Assembly: GCA_013397935.1 (NCBI GenBank)
Contig: VZRN01000753.1
Coordinates: forward strand, 3,169,154-3,233,153
From: Dasyornis broadbenti
Lineage: Eukaryota > Chordata > Aves > Passeriformes > Dasyornithidae
DNA: 64,000 nt
Direction of reading: 5' to 3'
In this document: in pieces, positions 1 through 13,591 of the stretch
Numbering within the stretch: the first letter of the stretch is position 1
Layout of the letters: each line of letters starts with the position of its first letter
Made by a program: the position numbers and the translations under genes
Notes under the pieces: model-generated
The model's database searches: none
What the model was told of the DNA's origin: nothing
Seen by the model: the letters and a program-made list of their open reading frames with translations, nothing else

Positions 1-1821
1 AAAAAACACCACAATAATAAGTAGGACTGCCCTATCCCCTTACAGCCCTGGGAGTGAAAAATGAGTTATAATGCAGAACACCTGTGCCACATAATGGAAG
101 TCCTGGAAAGCAGTTGTAGCTCAGAAAAGCTGGCTCAGGAGCGTAACATACCCTGGCATCTACCATCCAGGAACATAAAGCCCAACATCCAAACCACAAC
201 CTCTTTTGCCCAGGTTTTGTTCTGATGGCAAAGAAGCAGGAACATAGTTCAGTGATCAAGGGGTTTTGGGGCAAACCATACCATAAAGCCTTTCCCAGCT
301 CAACCTGGGGATGGGTACTAACACAGGGCCTGTTTGGAAGGTCCTGGAGATCACACAGATGGGGGCTGCCCTTCTCTCCCTCAAGTCAATTGTTCCTGCA
401 CCAAGCTCTACAGCCCATGACAGAGTCACTTCATGGATTTTTTCAAAGAAATTATTTGGAGAGGCAGAGTCTGTGAGAAGAGTTGATTATTCATTAGACC
501 AAATGTTCTTGGAAAACAATGGAGAGGCTTCGGGGCACAAAAGCCCTGTAGAAGCAATCAATGTCAAAACCAACACAGGCTTAGAAAACCACCTCTGTGG
601 TGTGTAATTATTTTAGTCATTCTGTTAGGCTGAGCTAAAAGGGTGATTGGAGCTGAGGAGATGAGGAAAGTGGTCAGATTTAACCCTGTGGGACAGGGAA
701 CTGATTTTGGAGGGCTAGCTGGGAAAAGGTGTCCTGTGAGGAAAATCCTCATGGACAGTAAGACCAGAGTTCACGTGATGGTCATTCTATCACGTCCCTT
801 GGGAAGCTGTTTTATTAATAACTTACACTATGTTTAAAAGTTTACCTCTTATTTCCAGGTTTGATTTTTCCTTCTTTGACTTGAAGCCAGAGGACTTCGT
901 CTGCCAACCGTAAAGAAATTTTATTTGTGATATTTAAGAATTGGTAGAGTAACCCAGAATTTAATTTCCACTTAAGGATATTCCTTTCCATTTAAGGGTC
1001 TTTCCACTCCATTTTTTTAACCCAGTGCTTTCTTTTATATCAGGAGTCCCTAACTTCACTCTTCAGGGATCACATATAATACAGCACAGATTGTGAAGGA
1101 AGGTATTTAGAAAATGCATATGGAAGGTCCAGAGATCCTGAGAAAGCTATAAAGCTCTGCAATGAACACAAACCAGAACTGGTTCCTGGAAGCTTCTAAA
1201 ATAAAACTGGTGTTTTATTAAAAATTAACATTTTGAATCCAAATCTCACTTTGAGTGGCAAATACAGAATAAACACAGAAAAACTGAGAAGTAAATTGGT
1301 TTCCAGGATGTCTGGGCCTGCATGGTCAACACACTGCTGAAGTAACCGGGGGTTTATGCTGTTGTAAATAGCAAAATTATCCCCCTTATCAGGAGATTTC
1401 ACTATTTTGTGCTTTGCACTCCTGTTGTTCTTTGGAAGCTCTTTATGTAACATTACTGGTTGTCCTGCAAAAATTGGGATTAACTTGGAAGACATATATT
1501 GCAGATTGGATTAGACATCAAAGAGGTGTTGCCAAAGAGAACTTTTAAAAGGCTTTAAAAAATGAATTGCATGGATACAGGCTCTTTCTCTTTGAACACA
1601 AAGAAAAAAAGGCAGAGTTTAATATTACTTAAATGCATCCAACAATTAAGTTGCTTGGTACTCAGGCAAACCACATGGGGAGGTTTTCAAAGGAAAGGAT
1701 ATTTTAGTGACTTTCCAATGGCTCCCTTTCTCCACATTTCTTCAGTGCCCCTGAGACGCCCATCTCAGTGCCTGTGTTCGAACCTGTGCTCACTTAGAGC
1801 ACCAGAGCCCTGTCAGCCACC
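1..1821. other. Unique non-coding sequence, nothing recognised
   Basis: I see no exon, RNA gene or clear repeat here. Open frames are short and overlap on both strands (for example 311-607 plus and 1196-1495 minus), as chance frames do. A stretch near 1755-1800 faintly resembles the tRNA-related part of a MIR SINE ('gcctgtgttcgaacctgtgctc'), but it is too short to call. Confidence 0.5.
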
Positions 1822-2084
1822 CAAAGGGGAATGGCTTCAAACTGACAGAGGGCTGGCTTACATCATATTTTAGGAAGAAATTCTTCCCTGTGAAGGTGGC
1901 GAGGCCCTTGCACAGGATGCCCAGAGAAGATGTGGATGCCTCATTCCTGTAAGTGTTCTGGATGATGGGGCTTGGTGCCATCCCTGGTCTAGTGGAAGGC
2001 ATCCCTGCCCAAGGCAGGCCTTGCCCCTTGTCATAACAAGAAGATCTTCAGGGTCCCTTCCAACCCAAACCATTCTACAATTGG
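1822..2084 (+). mobile_element. CR1 LINE, 5'-truncated 3' end
   Basis: This segment follows the 3' end of an avian CR1 non-LTR retrotransposon in the forward direction. In order it shows 'ggggaatggcttcaaactga', 'aggaagaaattcttccctgt', 'gatgcccagagaagatgtgg', 'ctggtctagtggaaggcatc' and the near-terminal 'cccttccaacccaaaccatt' followed by 'ctac'. These match, with scattered differences, the end of ORF2 and the short 3' UTR. Only about 260 bp remain of an element several kb long, the usual result of incomplete reverse transcription. Small insertions near 'cttgccccttgtcataacaa' suggest moderate age. It encodes no intact protein; the overlapping minus-strand frame at 1870-2139 is chance. This is one of the two strongest signs that the genome is avian. 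Confidence 0.9.
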
Positions 2085-5000
2085 CCCAGGATTCCCCTTT
2101 CTTGTTTGAGTATAAAATGGCCCCCTTGCTTTTTTGCACTTTCCCCTCAGGTTGTGCTGTCTACCTCAGGCTCTGCGAAATGCACTGGGGAATGATGGAC
2201 ACACCTGCCTATACCAGCACCTGTGTCTCTGGAGCACCATGGAGGGGATATTAACAAAGCAATGCGCTAATTCCTGGACAGTGTCTGCCCTGAAACCTCT
2301 GTGTGTGCCTTGGCTCAAAGGAGCTGAGGCAAAGAGAGAGGAGGGATTGCTTCACACTGCCCCGTGTCCCCCAGCCTTGCTGCTGCTTGCCCTTGACCCT
2401 CCCCATGCCATTGCTGGAGAGGACAGCTCAGCATGTTTCATCCAGGCAGCATTGCTCAAGGGATGCCACTGGAGCTTCCAAATGAACGGCTATGAGTTTT
2501 TGGGCTTTCAGAGCTGTTGGCCAGGCCCTGCCCTCCTCTAATGGCCATCTTGGAAGCAGCAGGCATGAGGGAGGCATGCCCAGGCTTCACCAGCTGCTGG
2601 GCATCCAGCGGTCCTGCCCTACCTGCCTGCTCCCAATGCCCTTGGGGGATGGCCCAAAATGTGGCTCCAGCAGATCCTGGGTTTCACTTGCACATTTCTG
2701 AATGGTTTTCTGTTCTCCTCCATCTATTTTTAACTTTTTCAGGGTAAGAGGGTTTATCTGTCAGTAAGACTTTGGGGTGATTTGTTTTACTGCAGGGAAG
2801 GTGAAGCCCTGGCTGGTGAGTGAAGTGCTTTTCCGAGTGGATGTGGGTGTTTGTAAGGGCATGTGGAATGCAGGGCAGGAGCTGCAGTGATAGAGAGCTT
2901 GGCCGACTGCAGATTTTCTATTGGGAGAGTAAATACAGAGGGTAAAATGTCATTGTTTTTGTAGAACATAATAGATCTCTTTCTTTTTCTCCCAAGAAGC
3001 CTGGGAACTCCAAACAAATTTGGGGGCAGTTTTATTAAATGAAAATATTCGTGCATTGAGCTAATTTATATCTTTCCAGCCCAGCCCAACAGAAAGGTCA
3101 GTTGAACAAACCACTCTCTCAGGAGCTAGGGAGGAGTTATGAGCTCACAGTAATCCTCCTAATTGCACTCTACCTCGGGTTTCCATTTTGTTAAACAGCA
3201 GCCAACAAATCCCAGCTTTCAGAACTCATTATCAACCTGCTCCGTGCTCTTACCCCTGCCCTCACCCTTTGGATACACACTCGGCACAACCCTCTGCCTT
3301 TGGCATCCTCCAGGTTTCCTTCTGCATCTTTTTGGTGCATATTCATAACCAACTTTTGAATATAAGTCAGCTATAAATAACGGTGCTGCTGCATTATGGA
3401 TTAGTGCCGATGGAGCAGCAGAACAGAATGAGCACCCGCAGCCAGCTTTGCTCCTGCTGGGAGCTTTAAAATCCAGCCTGGGTTCCAGGAGATCTCTGCC
3501 AGTGGAAACTGCCCAGGCCCAACACTTCATCACTGTATCTCCTGGCTGGATCCACCCCACCCAACATAAATGTTTGACAAAATTTTACAATTTGAAGCTC
3601 AGGTCAATTTCTCACAATCTGCAAATTTTAAAAAAAAGGGGAAAAAAAAGGAAAAAAAGTGGTTTGAATTTTCTCCAAACTTTACATGACCCTTTTCTCT
3701 TCCCTTCGGAGCAGATCTGGCAAATTTCAGGCCTAATGAATTTTCCAAGTTCCAGTAAAAGGGGAAGCTGCTTGCAAACCTGCTACAAACTTTCAAGCCT
3801 GCCAGCTCCTCAAAGCTCAGCAGTGCTTTCCACTGTGCTGCCTCTTTATGGCATGTGCAGTAAAGACCTTCGATTCTCCTGGACCTCCTTCTCCCTCCTT
3901 TTTTCTTACAGTCTGTCTCAAACACATAAAAAAAAAGAGGATTAGAAGTGGAGTTTGGTTGAAGAACAGTGACATCTGTTCTAGCGCCAGGTGACTCCCA
4001 TTTTTTCAGAGTTTTGTGACAAGAACATTACTTAAGAGTATGACTAGATGAGAACCATGTCCCACCTCCATCCTGTGTCCATATGTTTGAATTTGTCCTA
4101 CAATGGCCATGAAACATCAATCTTCGCTGCTCTTTTGGTGTCTGGACATTACAGCATATACAAGAATTACCCTAGAATGAGGTCAAAACACCATGACGGC
4201 AAGATTCAGGGGGATTTTCTGCCCCCTTATCTGCATGGGCATGTGGCACAGCTGCATTGCCATACTCAAGCCAAGAGAATGGAGATAGCTGAATTCCTTA
4301 CACATTGTAAGTGGCCAGTGTTGTCTGGCTTCATGCTGGGTTTGCTGGGCAACAAGACTTGGGCCCTGCAGAGTTAGACATCTGGGGAGAACCTGCTCCA
4401 ATTCATCCTTGGAATGAAGGTGACGGGAATTCTTCAGGAGCTGAGCATCTACAAACTCACGTAGATTCACTGACAAGAGGGAAATATAAAGCAGTGTTTA
4501 GATGCAGATGTCTCTCCACCACTGCTCAGCAGCCACAGACACTGCACGGTCATACGGATCCCTCTGCTACAATGCAGATTTATGTACATGGAATCTCAAA
4601 ATATACAGATCTCCTCACCAGACCTGGCTGTAGTTCCTCCCAGAGACTGTTCAGCCCAGGCTTCCTCCACCTACAAATCTTCCCTTGCTTCCTGCATATG
4701 GAGAATGAAATAAAGAACCACCTGCAAGAGGATTCACTGAGCATCTCCCAAGAGAACCTGTAATGTTAAATACTGCACATTTGGAAACACTCCTGCAAAT
4801 CTAAACACACCAATGTTCCCTTTCTATATGTGACAGAAAGGCCACATTGCTGTATGTTCAAAAGCAAAGCAAATACTCCTCCACCTTGCATGCAGAAGGG
4901 CAGACCTCACTCATCTCACTTTTCCTCCGTTTTGATTCAGATTTTTACCATTTTCTCAAGATGCAGGTAGAAGTCTGAATGGGCTGCTCCAAAGCATCTG

Positions 5001-8000
5001 TGCGCTGCCTGCTGTAACTGAAAGACTTTCCCCAAATCCTCCCTTTGCCTATCTGCTGTTGAGGAGTTGCCACTATCAGAAAATGCCCTTGTCCATCGCT
5101 TCTTTTTGGAGGCTGGTGCCATGGAGGCCATGTCACTTGTCACCTCATTTCTTCACCAACATCTGTTGCAGCGCCAGCCCTCAGCCCCCACCGTATCACA
5201 TGAACTGCAGACTCTGCACCAGAGGAATTACGTGGAGCTTGAGGCAGCCCTGATTTATGTTGCAATACAAATTTCACTGTAAGTTATGCTGCCCTCAAAG
5301 GCGAGGGATTCTGACAGAGCACCTGTTGTCCAGATTCCTCCCTCCTCCCAGATCAGTCTCTTGCAAGGTCGAGTCATGGCCAGCATGGTTTAAGATTCAG
5401 GACTCAGAAAGCTGAAGACATTGGCATGGTTGTTTACCCAAATTTTGAAGTGGATATTTCAAAGACGCTTTATATGAAGAAAAAGAGGAATAATAAAAAT
5501 AATATTGACTAAATGTACCCTGGCTGTTTAGTCTAAGTGTCCTTGAAAAGAACAGAAATTATAATAACAAAAACCCAGCAAGCAAAACATGAGACAGATT
5601 ATCTGTGCACATTAATAACTTACTATTTTTCAACTGTTCTTTTTCTTAGTTGCCAGCATATGGTGATATGTCAGCAAGGCAGACTTAGCAAAGGTTTTTT
5701 TCCAATTTTGCATCATTTGTTCTCACAGCAACCTCTTCTGCCTGTTAAACTTTTTATGCCAATACTGGTGACCAGTTCAGATCAATAAATCAGAGATGAG
5801 TAATGGTCAGACATACCAGGATAGGGAAATATTCAATATTAATGAATCATCTCCCCTTTTCTCCATCACCTTATGGGAGTGTTTAATTCCCATCACACTG
5901 TCAAAGGAGGCAGTTTTTCTTTCATTTGGTTGGCTTGCACCTCACCTACATCACCTGCAAATGAAAGAGAAGAGAGGTGACCTGCTGCAATGCTCCAGTC
6001 CTCACGTGGCCCCGCAAACCAAAACCTCCCATTTAGGCCAGAACAGCAAAGAAAGGGGCAAGGCCACTGCTGGGTCCGTTTTTCCCCTGGGAACGCAGCA
6101 CTTGGGCAGAATCTGAGGATCTCGTTTTTCTTTTTAATTTCTCTGACATATGCAGTCAATTGAAATGACCCTGCTCCCAGAATGACCTGTTGTGATTCTT
6201 ACATGTGCCCAAAGCAGATATTTGAGCTGTTCAGTGCAGCTGGTCCAGCCTGTCCTGAACGTACTGAGCTTTGCAGCGCACACACATACTTTTCTGTCTG
6301 GTTTGTGGCACCCAGAAGGACATGACAGCACAGCAAAGGTGAGACACAGCACTAACAACTTCGCAGAGAGGGGCTGAATTTTGGACTTCAATCCCCACCA
6401 GTGTCCTTTGGACTCCCCTGTTCATGACATGCCTTTGCAATGCACAAAGACTCATACCTTGGAGGGGAACCATAGGAAAAGGTGTGCTGTATTTGTTCAA
6501 AAATTAATTATTGATGTCAGTCAAACTCCTTAGCCTTGAAGGTGTGAAGGGGAAACATTAAACCCGTGCAAAGGTCAGCTTTACCAGGACCTGCCTATTC
6601 AACAAAAGGAACTAAGGCAGAATGATGAATTGCCAATGAGTTCCTGTGCGTTCAAGCAAATGACAATTAACCTGTAAAACTGAACACTGCAATACAGGAA
6701 TTCAGCTCTGGGAAGGAGGTGTCACTGAAGTAGGTAAGCATAAGGTTTTGTGAGTTGCAAATCAAATGAGCATCAAATATGGAGAAAAAAGATCATGCCA
6801 AAGCAGAGGGCACTTTCACAGACTAACCCTGCTTTTGATTAACATAAGTATCTAAATTCCTGTGGATGAACAAGGAAGTGCTGGTGGTAACATGGGAAGA
6901 AGAAGCAAATGGATCTTCTGTTACTCAACACTGAACTCTATCAATATGGAACCATTTGCTGAACTGGGGTAGTAAAGTACTCCTTCGCTTATTATCCTCT
7001 GGTTTCAAAAACAGGCCACTTGTAAAACAGGAAATCTCCTGAGGTCAAGTCTTTTGCTGAGTTATGCTTATAGATTAAGTGCAACTAAGCCCAGTTAATT
7101 ACACAAACACATCTTGGTGTGGATGGAAGAGCAACTTAATAAAAAATGGGAGTTTTGACAATTATGTGCTTCAAAGCCCTGAAACTAGCACTCTTCCCAG
7201 TCTCCCCCAGTTATTGTGATGAAGATTATTTCATGACTGTTTTTTCTGCTATAAAGCTGGATCATTTGTTAAAAGAAGACTCAGAGGCTGAAGTAATCTG
7301 CAGTCAGCTGCCACATTTCCATGGGATCTATAGTCCTAGCTCATGGAGAGTTTTTAATGTAATGACTTTACAGCCCCAGGGCTGCCACACTTCTTTGGAT
7401 ATGAACAGACAGTCACCCACTTGGCAAGTTAGGAACCTAAAACAGACCAGACATTTTTTGTTTAAGTCCTTAAAAGTTGTTCCCTCTATTTGCTTTCCTT
7501 AGCAGTCCATGAGGGTTGAACATCTGGGACTCATCATCTGTTTTGTGATGACTATGAGGTATCTCATATTTTGAGCAAGCCCACTAAACCTCAGTAGGTT
7601 TATGTCAGAAAAACTCAGTGGACAGTCCTGTGAGCCTCTGGTCATCCAGCTTCATATGGGCAAGGTCTACCTGCTGTGGATGGGAAGTCACATCTGTTTC
7701 AATCTGTACATGATTTTGGTATGCAACTGATGACTCTGACCTGATCTAGGACATAAGCACACACCAACAGACTCACAAAAAGCCAAGAAATGTTCCATTT
7801 CCACGATAAAAATAAATTTTCAAGATGCTTCTTGGAAATATGCATACATTTTAAAAATAAACCACACCAAAGAAAGCAAACAAAGCAAAAGGCTCTGCTA
7901 CTTTATGATACCAATTTCAGTTCAAAGTGAATTCAGACCTATGACTTGGGCTATGTCTGCTCTAAAGCTCAAGGTCTGTCAGCAGGCCAGTGTTAGGCAA

Positions 8001-9200
8001 AATTTCCTGTGTGTCCAGAGAGAGAATTTGCAAGCACAGCTTCTGCAGGCTCCGGAGTAACTCTGTGTCTTTCCCCAGAGTGTGCAGAGATCTCAGACCT
8101 CTCCCACTGTGTGCACAGGGGAGGCTGTGCAGTCACCTCACCCTCGTTCAGGGAGCTCTCTGCATCCACGACTGTCCCAGGCAGCAGTGTCTGTGAAGCA
8201 GATTCTGATGCAAAACCAGGCCTACAGGGCTTGAAGGGGAGATGTGGGTACTCATCACCTTGTTTAACATGGTCCAAAACTACAAAAAGCAAGATGAAAA
8301 GGATTTCCTATTCTCATTAGGGTCTGCAGGTTTGGCCTGCCTGAGAGCTGAAATACCTTACCTGCATTGTGGCTAGAACGGGGTTGCACACAGAGGGGAA
8401 TTCTTGGACCCATACTCATATTTCACGTTTTGCAGGTTCTGAAGATTGTGAAGATCAGCTTAGTTTGACTGTAGTAGTAAACAGCAGACCTGATCTGATG
8501 GATGCAAACACACCTGGGTAATGCCGCTTCAACTTGGAGCTCAGCACAGATATTGACCCGAGTCAAATTTACTCACATGTGTTTTTAAAGACCACTGCCC
8601 AGTTTTCAGCTGAAAGTTCGGGACTGAAGTGCTGACACCCTTAGCAGAAAGACAATTCAGCTGGCTACAAACATCAGAGACTGTATTTGCATCTGTCATC
8701 ACAAATATATTTCAGTTTAAGATTGGGGGAGAAAAGAAAACAAACGCAACATTTTCTGGTTAAACAGAAACAGAGTATGGAATCACTGAGACCTTCTAAA
8801 GGAAAGTTTATTTAATTTATTCTTCCATACACACAGCTAGTTTGCTAGGATATTATAACTCAACTCATTTCTCTGGTGACCCATGGCAACCTCTGGATCA
8901 AAAGGATTACTTGTGACTCATAACTTACCTTGGCTAAATATAAATATAGGGCTTTAGGTTAAGTAATCTAGGCCTTAATCAATAAAACATTTAAAGTGAC
9001 AGTACAAGGAGGGATTTCAAAAGTCGTGCTATTGTAATGTTAACTCCTAATACCTGAGTTTCTGGGGCTCTCCTTTTCTGGTGTAACACAGATGCCCCAC
9101 ATCAAGGATTTTCCATGCATTTTGTGCATACAAGTACAGCTGCATACAGTTTGAATGTTCTCCTGTTCCACAGCAAACTCATGTTCATTTTTCCCCACAG
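2085..9200. other. Unique non-coding sequence between two CR1 copies
   Basis: No recognisable gene. 2085-2700 is GC-richer and carries overlapping open frames without domain signatures. A purine tract of A and G runs lies at 3630-3659, and a pyrimidine run ending in 'cttacag' lies at 3885-3910. Good minus-strand donor motifs (CAG/GTAAGG or AAG/GTAAGT type) end at about 8362 and 8929, without convincing acceptors. The 165-codon frame at 3448-3945 begins on TTG and has no motif. Base composition is otherwise ordinary. Confidence 0.45.
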
Positions 9201-9241
9201 GAAATCCAAGCAATTGCCCCTGTGTGCAATACCACAATTAG
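9201..9241 (+). other. Weak candidate exon or cryptic splice pair
   Basis: A good acceptor ('catttttccccacag') ends at 9200 and a mediocre donor (TTAG/gtgacc) follows 41 bases later. The interval is open in one frame that runs on both sides of it. I see no coding signature; a decoy splice pair is the most likely explanation. Confidence 0.07.
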
Positions 9242-10614
9242 GTGACCATAATTGCTTACTTAATGAGCTTGTATATGTTTTGAGTGCCAGTTTCTCAGAT
9301 GTGGCCACCTAAATGGATATCTGAATCTCACTTTTGGGTGGTGAGGTTGAGAAAAAAAATATGTGAAAGTCTTATTTCATATACCTAAACTGGACCCAAT
9401 TTAAATCCCCAATTCTCGTTTAAGTGCCTGTATTTCAATATCAGATCTTATGTGCAAATCAGCCGCCCTGTGGGCTAGTGTTGGCAACCAGAGATGGGAA
9501 AATACAAGTCAAGTAAAATATGATTCCTTTAAAAGAAGTCTGGAAGCTTTCCAAGTAACTGCAGGGATGTAAAGATTACAAACTTACTTCTCCCCAGCCT
9601 GGGGAATCTGCAGGGTCATTCCTGCTTATAGCCGTGGTGGCCACTGGAGGGAAGTGGTTGCCAGTCCATGGTACCAGTTTGAATCCTGTGCATCCAGTGA
9701 GCAGAAAGTGGACATAGGGCAGGACTCTCCACTCCAAAGGTAATGCAGCTTCTACACCCCAGAGATGGATGGGACAAGGAGCAGTTCCTATCAAACCATC
9801 TAACAGAGATTTTCAAGTGTACAGGCACTGATAAATTAGATTTGATATTAAAATTTAATGGGTATGAAGTTAAAAAATTGGAAAGAAACTGTGTTTATCT
9901 GTAATTATTTTAGTATTACTGACAATTTGGGACTTCAGAAACAATATATATTATGCTGTCTGCTGTCCATAGTTCCACTGATCTCAGTGGAGGGAGTTAG
10001 GATTAACACAACTTCCTCAGAGCTTGTACAGTCCAATTTACGAACGTAGAGAAACTAGTTTCAGGTATGAAATAGCTACATTTTTTCCTTTCTGAAGGAA
10101 AGAGCCAAATTTGTATCTGGCTTTTATTCTTGCCCAGGGTAATGGAAAAGAGAAGATGAATTGCAGCCTTAAAAACCCTTCCATGAGTTCTTCAGTATGA
10201 ATTATTTTATATAATTCACAGAGAAGGTGACATGATTTACATCAATATATACAGTTAAATTGTTCTGTATTGTAAACCATTAGCAAAGAGGGATGAAGGG
10301 CTTATGAAGAAGAGTGGAGAGACTACCCTGTTATGACAGAATGAAAAATTTCTGGACATGCAAGAAGACATCACACTGTTTCCATTGGAAGATGCTTGTG
10401 TATGTTTCCTACAGCAACTATAAGATCTCTGGCCTGTGCAGTGGAGACTGTTCTTTGTTTATTTTTGTTATATACCAGAAAAGTCTGTACAGAAGAGTGG
10501 GCAGATTGCACTTCAGCCTCCAAAGTACAAGGTGGGGCTGGTTGTGGAGTTGTCAGAGGGATGTAACTCACAGCTGACTGATATTATCCAATCTACATCA
10601 TTCATGCAGTGGGG
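9242..10614. other. Unique non-coding sequence, nothing recognised
   Basis: Moderately AT-rich sequence. A GTAAGT-type donor motif reads on the minus strand near 9583, but the open frame beside it (9576-9794) starts on TTG and resembles no known protein. The stretch just before the CR1 at 10615 may include a little more eroded CR1 sequence, which I could not place. Confidence 0.4.
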
Positions 10615-10850
10615 TCAGGGGAGTTTTAGGTTGGATTCTTCTCCCAGAAGGTGGTCGGGCACTGAACAGGTTCCCCAGGGCATTGGTCACAGCCCCAAAC
10701 CTGCCAGAGATCAAGGAAAGTTTGGATAACACTCTTGCTCTCAGACATATGGTGGGATTTTGGCGGTTGTCCTGTGCAGGACCAGGAGCTGGATTCGGTG
10801 ATGTTTGTGGGTTCCTCCCAACCCAGGGTATTCTATGATTCTGAGATCCA
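10615..10850 (+). mobile_element. CR1 LINE 3' end (CR1-J-like)
   Basis: The segment reads as the 3' end of a second CR1 copy. Successive matches are 'gttttaggttggattcttct', 'cagaaggtggtcgggcactg', 'aacaggttccccagggcatt', 'ggtcacagccccaaacctgc', 'gtcctgtgcaggaccaggag', 'ctggattcggtgatgtttgt' and the terminal 'attctatgattctgag'. The wording around 'cacagccccaaacctg' and 'gtcctgtgcagg' is what I remember of the CR1-J group; the subfamily is my inference. It is truncated at its 5' end and its coding part is disrupted. The open frames at 10436-10729 and 10735-11028 lie largely inside it and should not be read as genes. Confidence 0.9.
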
Positions 10851-12639
10851 AGTCCTCAACAATGCAAGGATATCTTTTACAGCACGGGCTGGTGCTTGCC
10901 AAGTTTTGAAGCACAATTGCCCTGTGTGTCTCCATTCTCAAATGAAGGAGATATGTCAGCAAGTTGGTCCTCAAAGCCAGCACTGCTGGAATATGAATCC
11001 CCTGAGTTCAGGGATTAAGGGTGAGTAAATCCCTCTTCCTCCTTTCACACAAGATCTTATGAGCAGGATGCTGCATGGTGCAGGCTAAACAAACCAGACA
11101 CGGAGGTGGAATCCCAGGGATGGTTTTGCTGTAGGAGGTGCCCACAGGATATTGTGTATGGGGGAAAGGTGCAACAAACCCACCAAAAGGTTTATTTTGA
11201 GAAACAGAGCTCACGCTGGAAAAAAGGATGAGAATACTGTGGCACTAGGAAAGGAAGTGCAGAGTGGCTCTCTTGCTGATACAACTTCATCCTTTTCATC
11301 ATCTAGTTTTGTCATCTGCTACAACTCTAGGGAAAGGAGCAGTTTCCAATCCATTGCAGGGTCTGATACTCTTCATCTTGAAAGTAGCTTCAGCCTTGCT
11401 TATTTGTTGTTGTTTTCTGTCTGATGCTGAAGATTCCTGAGGAAAAACAGTCAGTTTATGACTTAACCGTTCTTGCATCTGTTTTGAGAAAAATCCTTGT
11501 TTTCTAAAAGGTGTTTAATTTCCCCCACTATGGACCCATTTAACTTTCTTTTCTAATCTCCTAACAATCTGGAATGAGGTCTTTAGTAGTTCTGCTTGTT
11601 GTGAAACAGCTTTGGGAGATAACTCCTAGTCCATGTTAACTACAATTCAAATAATCTTTGTGTAACTGTGATGCAAACCCATAATCTCCCAAGGCCCATT
11701 TATAACCATTTTGATGACTGAGACTTAAGGAGGTTATTGCAGGATGGGCAGGGAGAGAGGGGTGAAGAACTGACCAAGGAAGCACAGTTCAGTTTGTCTT
11801 CCAAACAGCCCTGTATCTTTCACAGCTTTACAAGGATGAAGTGACTGGTGAACAAACAAGGAGGCCTAATCTCAGATAAAGAAAGGGGGTCCCACTCTGA
11901 CCAGCAGCCTTCTTCTGGAAGGTCATATAAGCCCATACTTGTTTCTTTGCAGTGAGACAGAGGCTTGAGTTTCATAGGATTCAACACCTTCAAACATAAA
12001 TTAAATACACCCTCAGGATAATGAATATACCAAGTTCTGACATCTGAATGCACACACAGAGCAGCTGTGTGCGGTCCTTGGGGACATCTGTGGTGAGGGA
12101 AAAGAGAGCTAAGAACTGTATTGGACACTGGAGGATGTATTGCATTAAACTGTTCTTTAGACAAAGTCCGTCTCTCACTACCCTCTTTTGCGCTGCCTTT
12201 TGGTAAAAGAAAATTTGCACATATCAAGGACATAAAACAGAATGGGATTTAAAAATGAGATGGGTTCAACAACCCTTCAAATAAGTCTCTCAAAAACACA
12301 GCAACGCACACAGTAACACATAGGGGCAGAACTCCTTCTAGAGGAAGATAAAAGCTTCAAAATATCATTTCTGACTACTTTTTGTTTGCTCAATTGCTTT
12401 TAATTAAGCCACACTTGGTTTGGGGAGCCAGCCAAATGTGGAGAACAAAAAGGAAAGGAAGAAATCCAGTTGCTCAGTGGCTGAATTTTCCCAGCTTTAA
12501 GGCACAGTCTTTCTCCATGAAGGCTCCATGCTTCTCTCTAAACCTGCTTGGGAGAATTTATTATCCCTGTGCCCAAGTCTTTGAAACCATGATTTTAACG
12601 GTAATAATTTCTAAGCAGTGAAATTCATGAGAGGCTGTA
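10851..12639. other. Unique non-coding sequence, nothing recognised
   Basis: No gene, repeat or RNA structure recognised. A 137-codon minus-strand frame at 11820-12233 has no domain features and overlaps another frame of similar quality, so I treat it as chance. Confidence 0.4.
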
Positions 12640-13090
12640 ATATAATGCCAAGTCTATCCTATTATGGTTTTAATTGGAATATACATTTTATGTGTTATTA
12701 GAGAAATGTTACTGTCCTTCTTATGCTTAATACTATATGAATAGCTAAAGCCCCCTAATGACCATGTAATTTATTGTCCCTATAGTTATGGCATTAAGCT
12801 ACAAGGCACCTAATACTTGCAAACATTGTAAACTCCAATTACAGCTACACCAGTGATCCCTCTGTCAACTGAGCTAAAAATGACTGAATGATAAGGTTAA
12901 GCACTGAGCCACATAACGCAGTTATCTGGAGCTCAGCACCTGTACTACAGAGAAATGTCCAATAAACTATGCTTAAAGAGTTTTATGTTGTTATCTGATA
13001 GAAGTATAGCAAACACATCCAGCTTCCAGGACGATGCTGATTGCTCTGATTCCACCAATCTTTTATGTATTTGTCAGCTTTAGCCTAATT
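12640..13090. promoter_or_regulatory. AT-rich possible conserved non-coding element
   Basis: This stretch has no simple repeats, almost no CpG, no open frame of note and many short homeodomain-type cores ('ttttaattgg', 'cctaatgacc', 'catgtaattt', 'ctccaattac'). That texture is typical of conserved non-coding elements in developmental gene neighbourhoods. Conservation itself cannot be seen from one sequence, so the call is inference. Confidence 0.18.
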
Positions 13091-13591
13091 TACTGTTAGC
13101 AGTAAATCAGTGATTCCCAAGAACATGAGAGATTTCACAGGCACCAGAGTGGATTCTGCCCAACCCTTCAGAAATCTTGAAACTTCACCAAAAATTGCCA
13201 GCAGTTTCTATGCAAGGTGGGGTCTTCTTTTTGAACATCGGCAGCTACTTGAGAAAGTACCAAACTAACTGACAACAGAACTCAGAGAATTTGGAAACAG
13301 GTTAGACTGCTTTTGACTTTTAAGTGACAGGAACTTGTTACCATTTGAGGGTAACCTTTACCTCAAAAGAAACACAGCCTTCAACAACAGTGGTAAATTG
13401 CCAGAGCCGAAAGCAGACCTGTCACACTAATGCCTTTGTCTGGCAAAGGAGCCATGAGTAGTCACTGCCAAAAGATACTGTAAAGATCAACCAGAAAAAG
13501 CTCTCCAAAATGGAAGACTTCAAATATGGTAAGTGGAGATATGTCAGAAAACATGTATAATATTAATTCTTCATTGGCTTTTTCTAAACAG

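Noticed and set aside
1755..1800. tRNA B-box-like 'gttcgaacc' suggesting a tRNA or MIR
   Set aside because: No A box or cloverleaf fits on either strand, and the MIR-like similarity covers only about 30 bases.
2703..2752. Possible recursive (zero-length) splice site, pyrimidine tract then CAG and GGTAAG
   Set aside because: A true recursive site needs AG directly followed by GT; here an extra G separates them.
3448..3945. 165-codon plus-strand frame
   Set aside because: It starts on TTG, runs through a purine homopolymer region (poly-Lys), and has a comparable minus-strand frame opposite it.
8362..8438. Minus-strand exon candidate with a GCAG/GTAAGG donor
   Set aside because: The acceptor side lacks a proper pyrimidine tract, and the only long frame stops before the donor.
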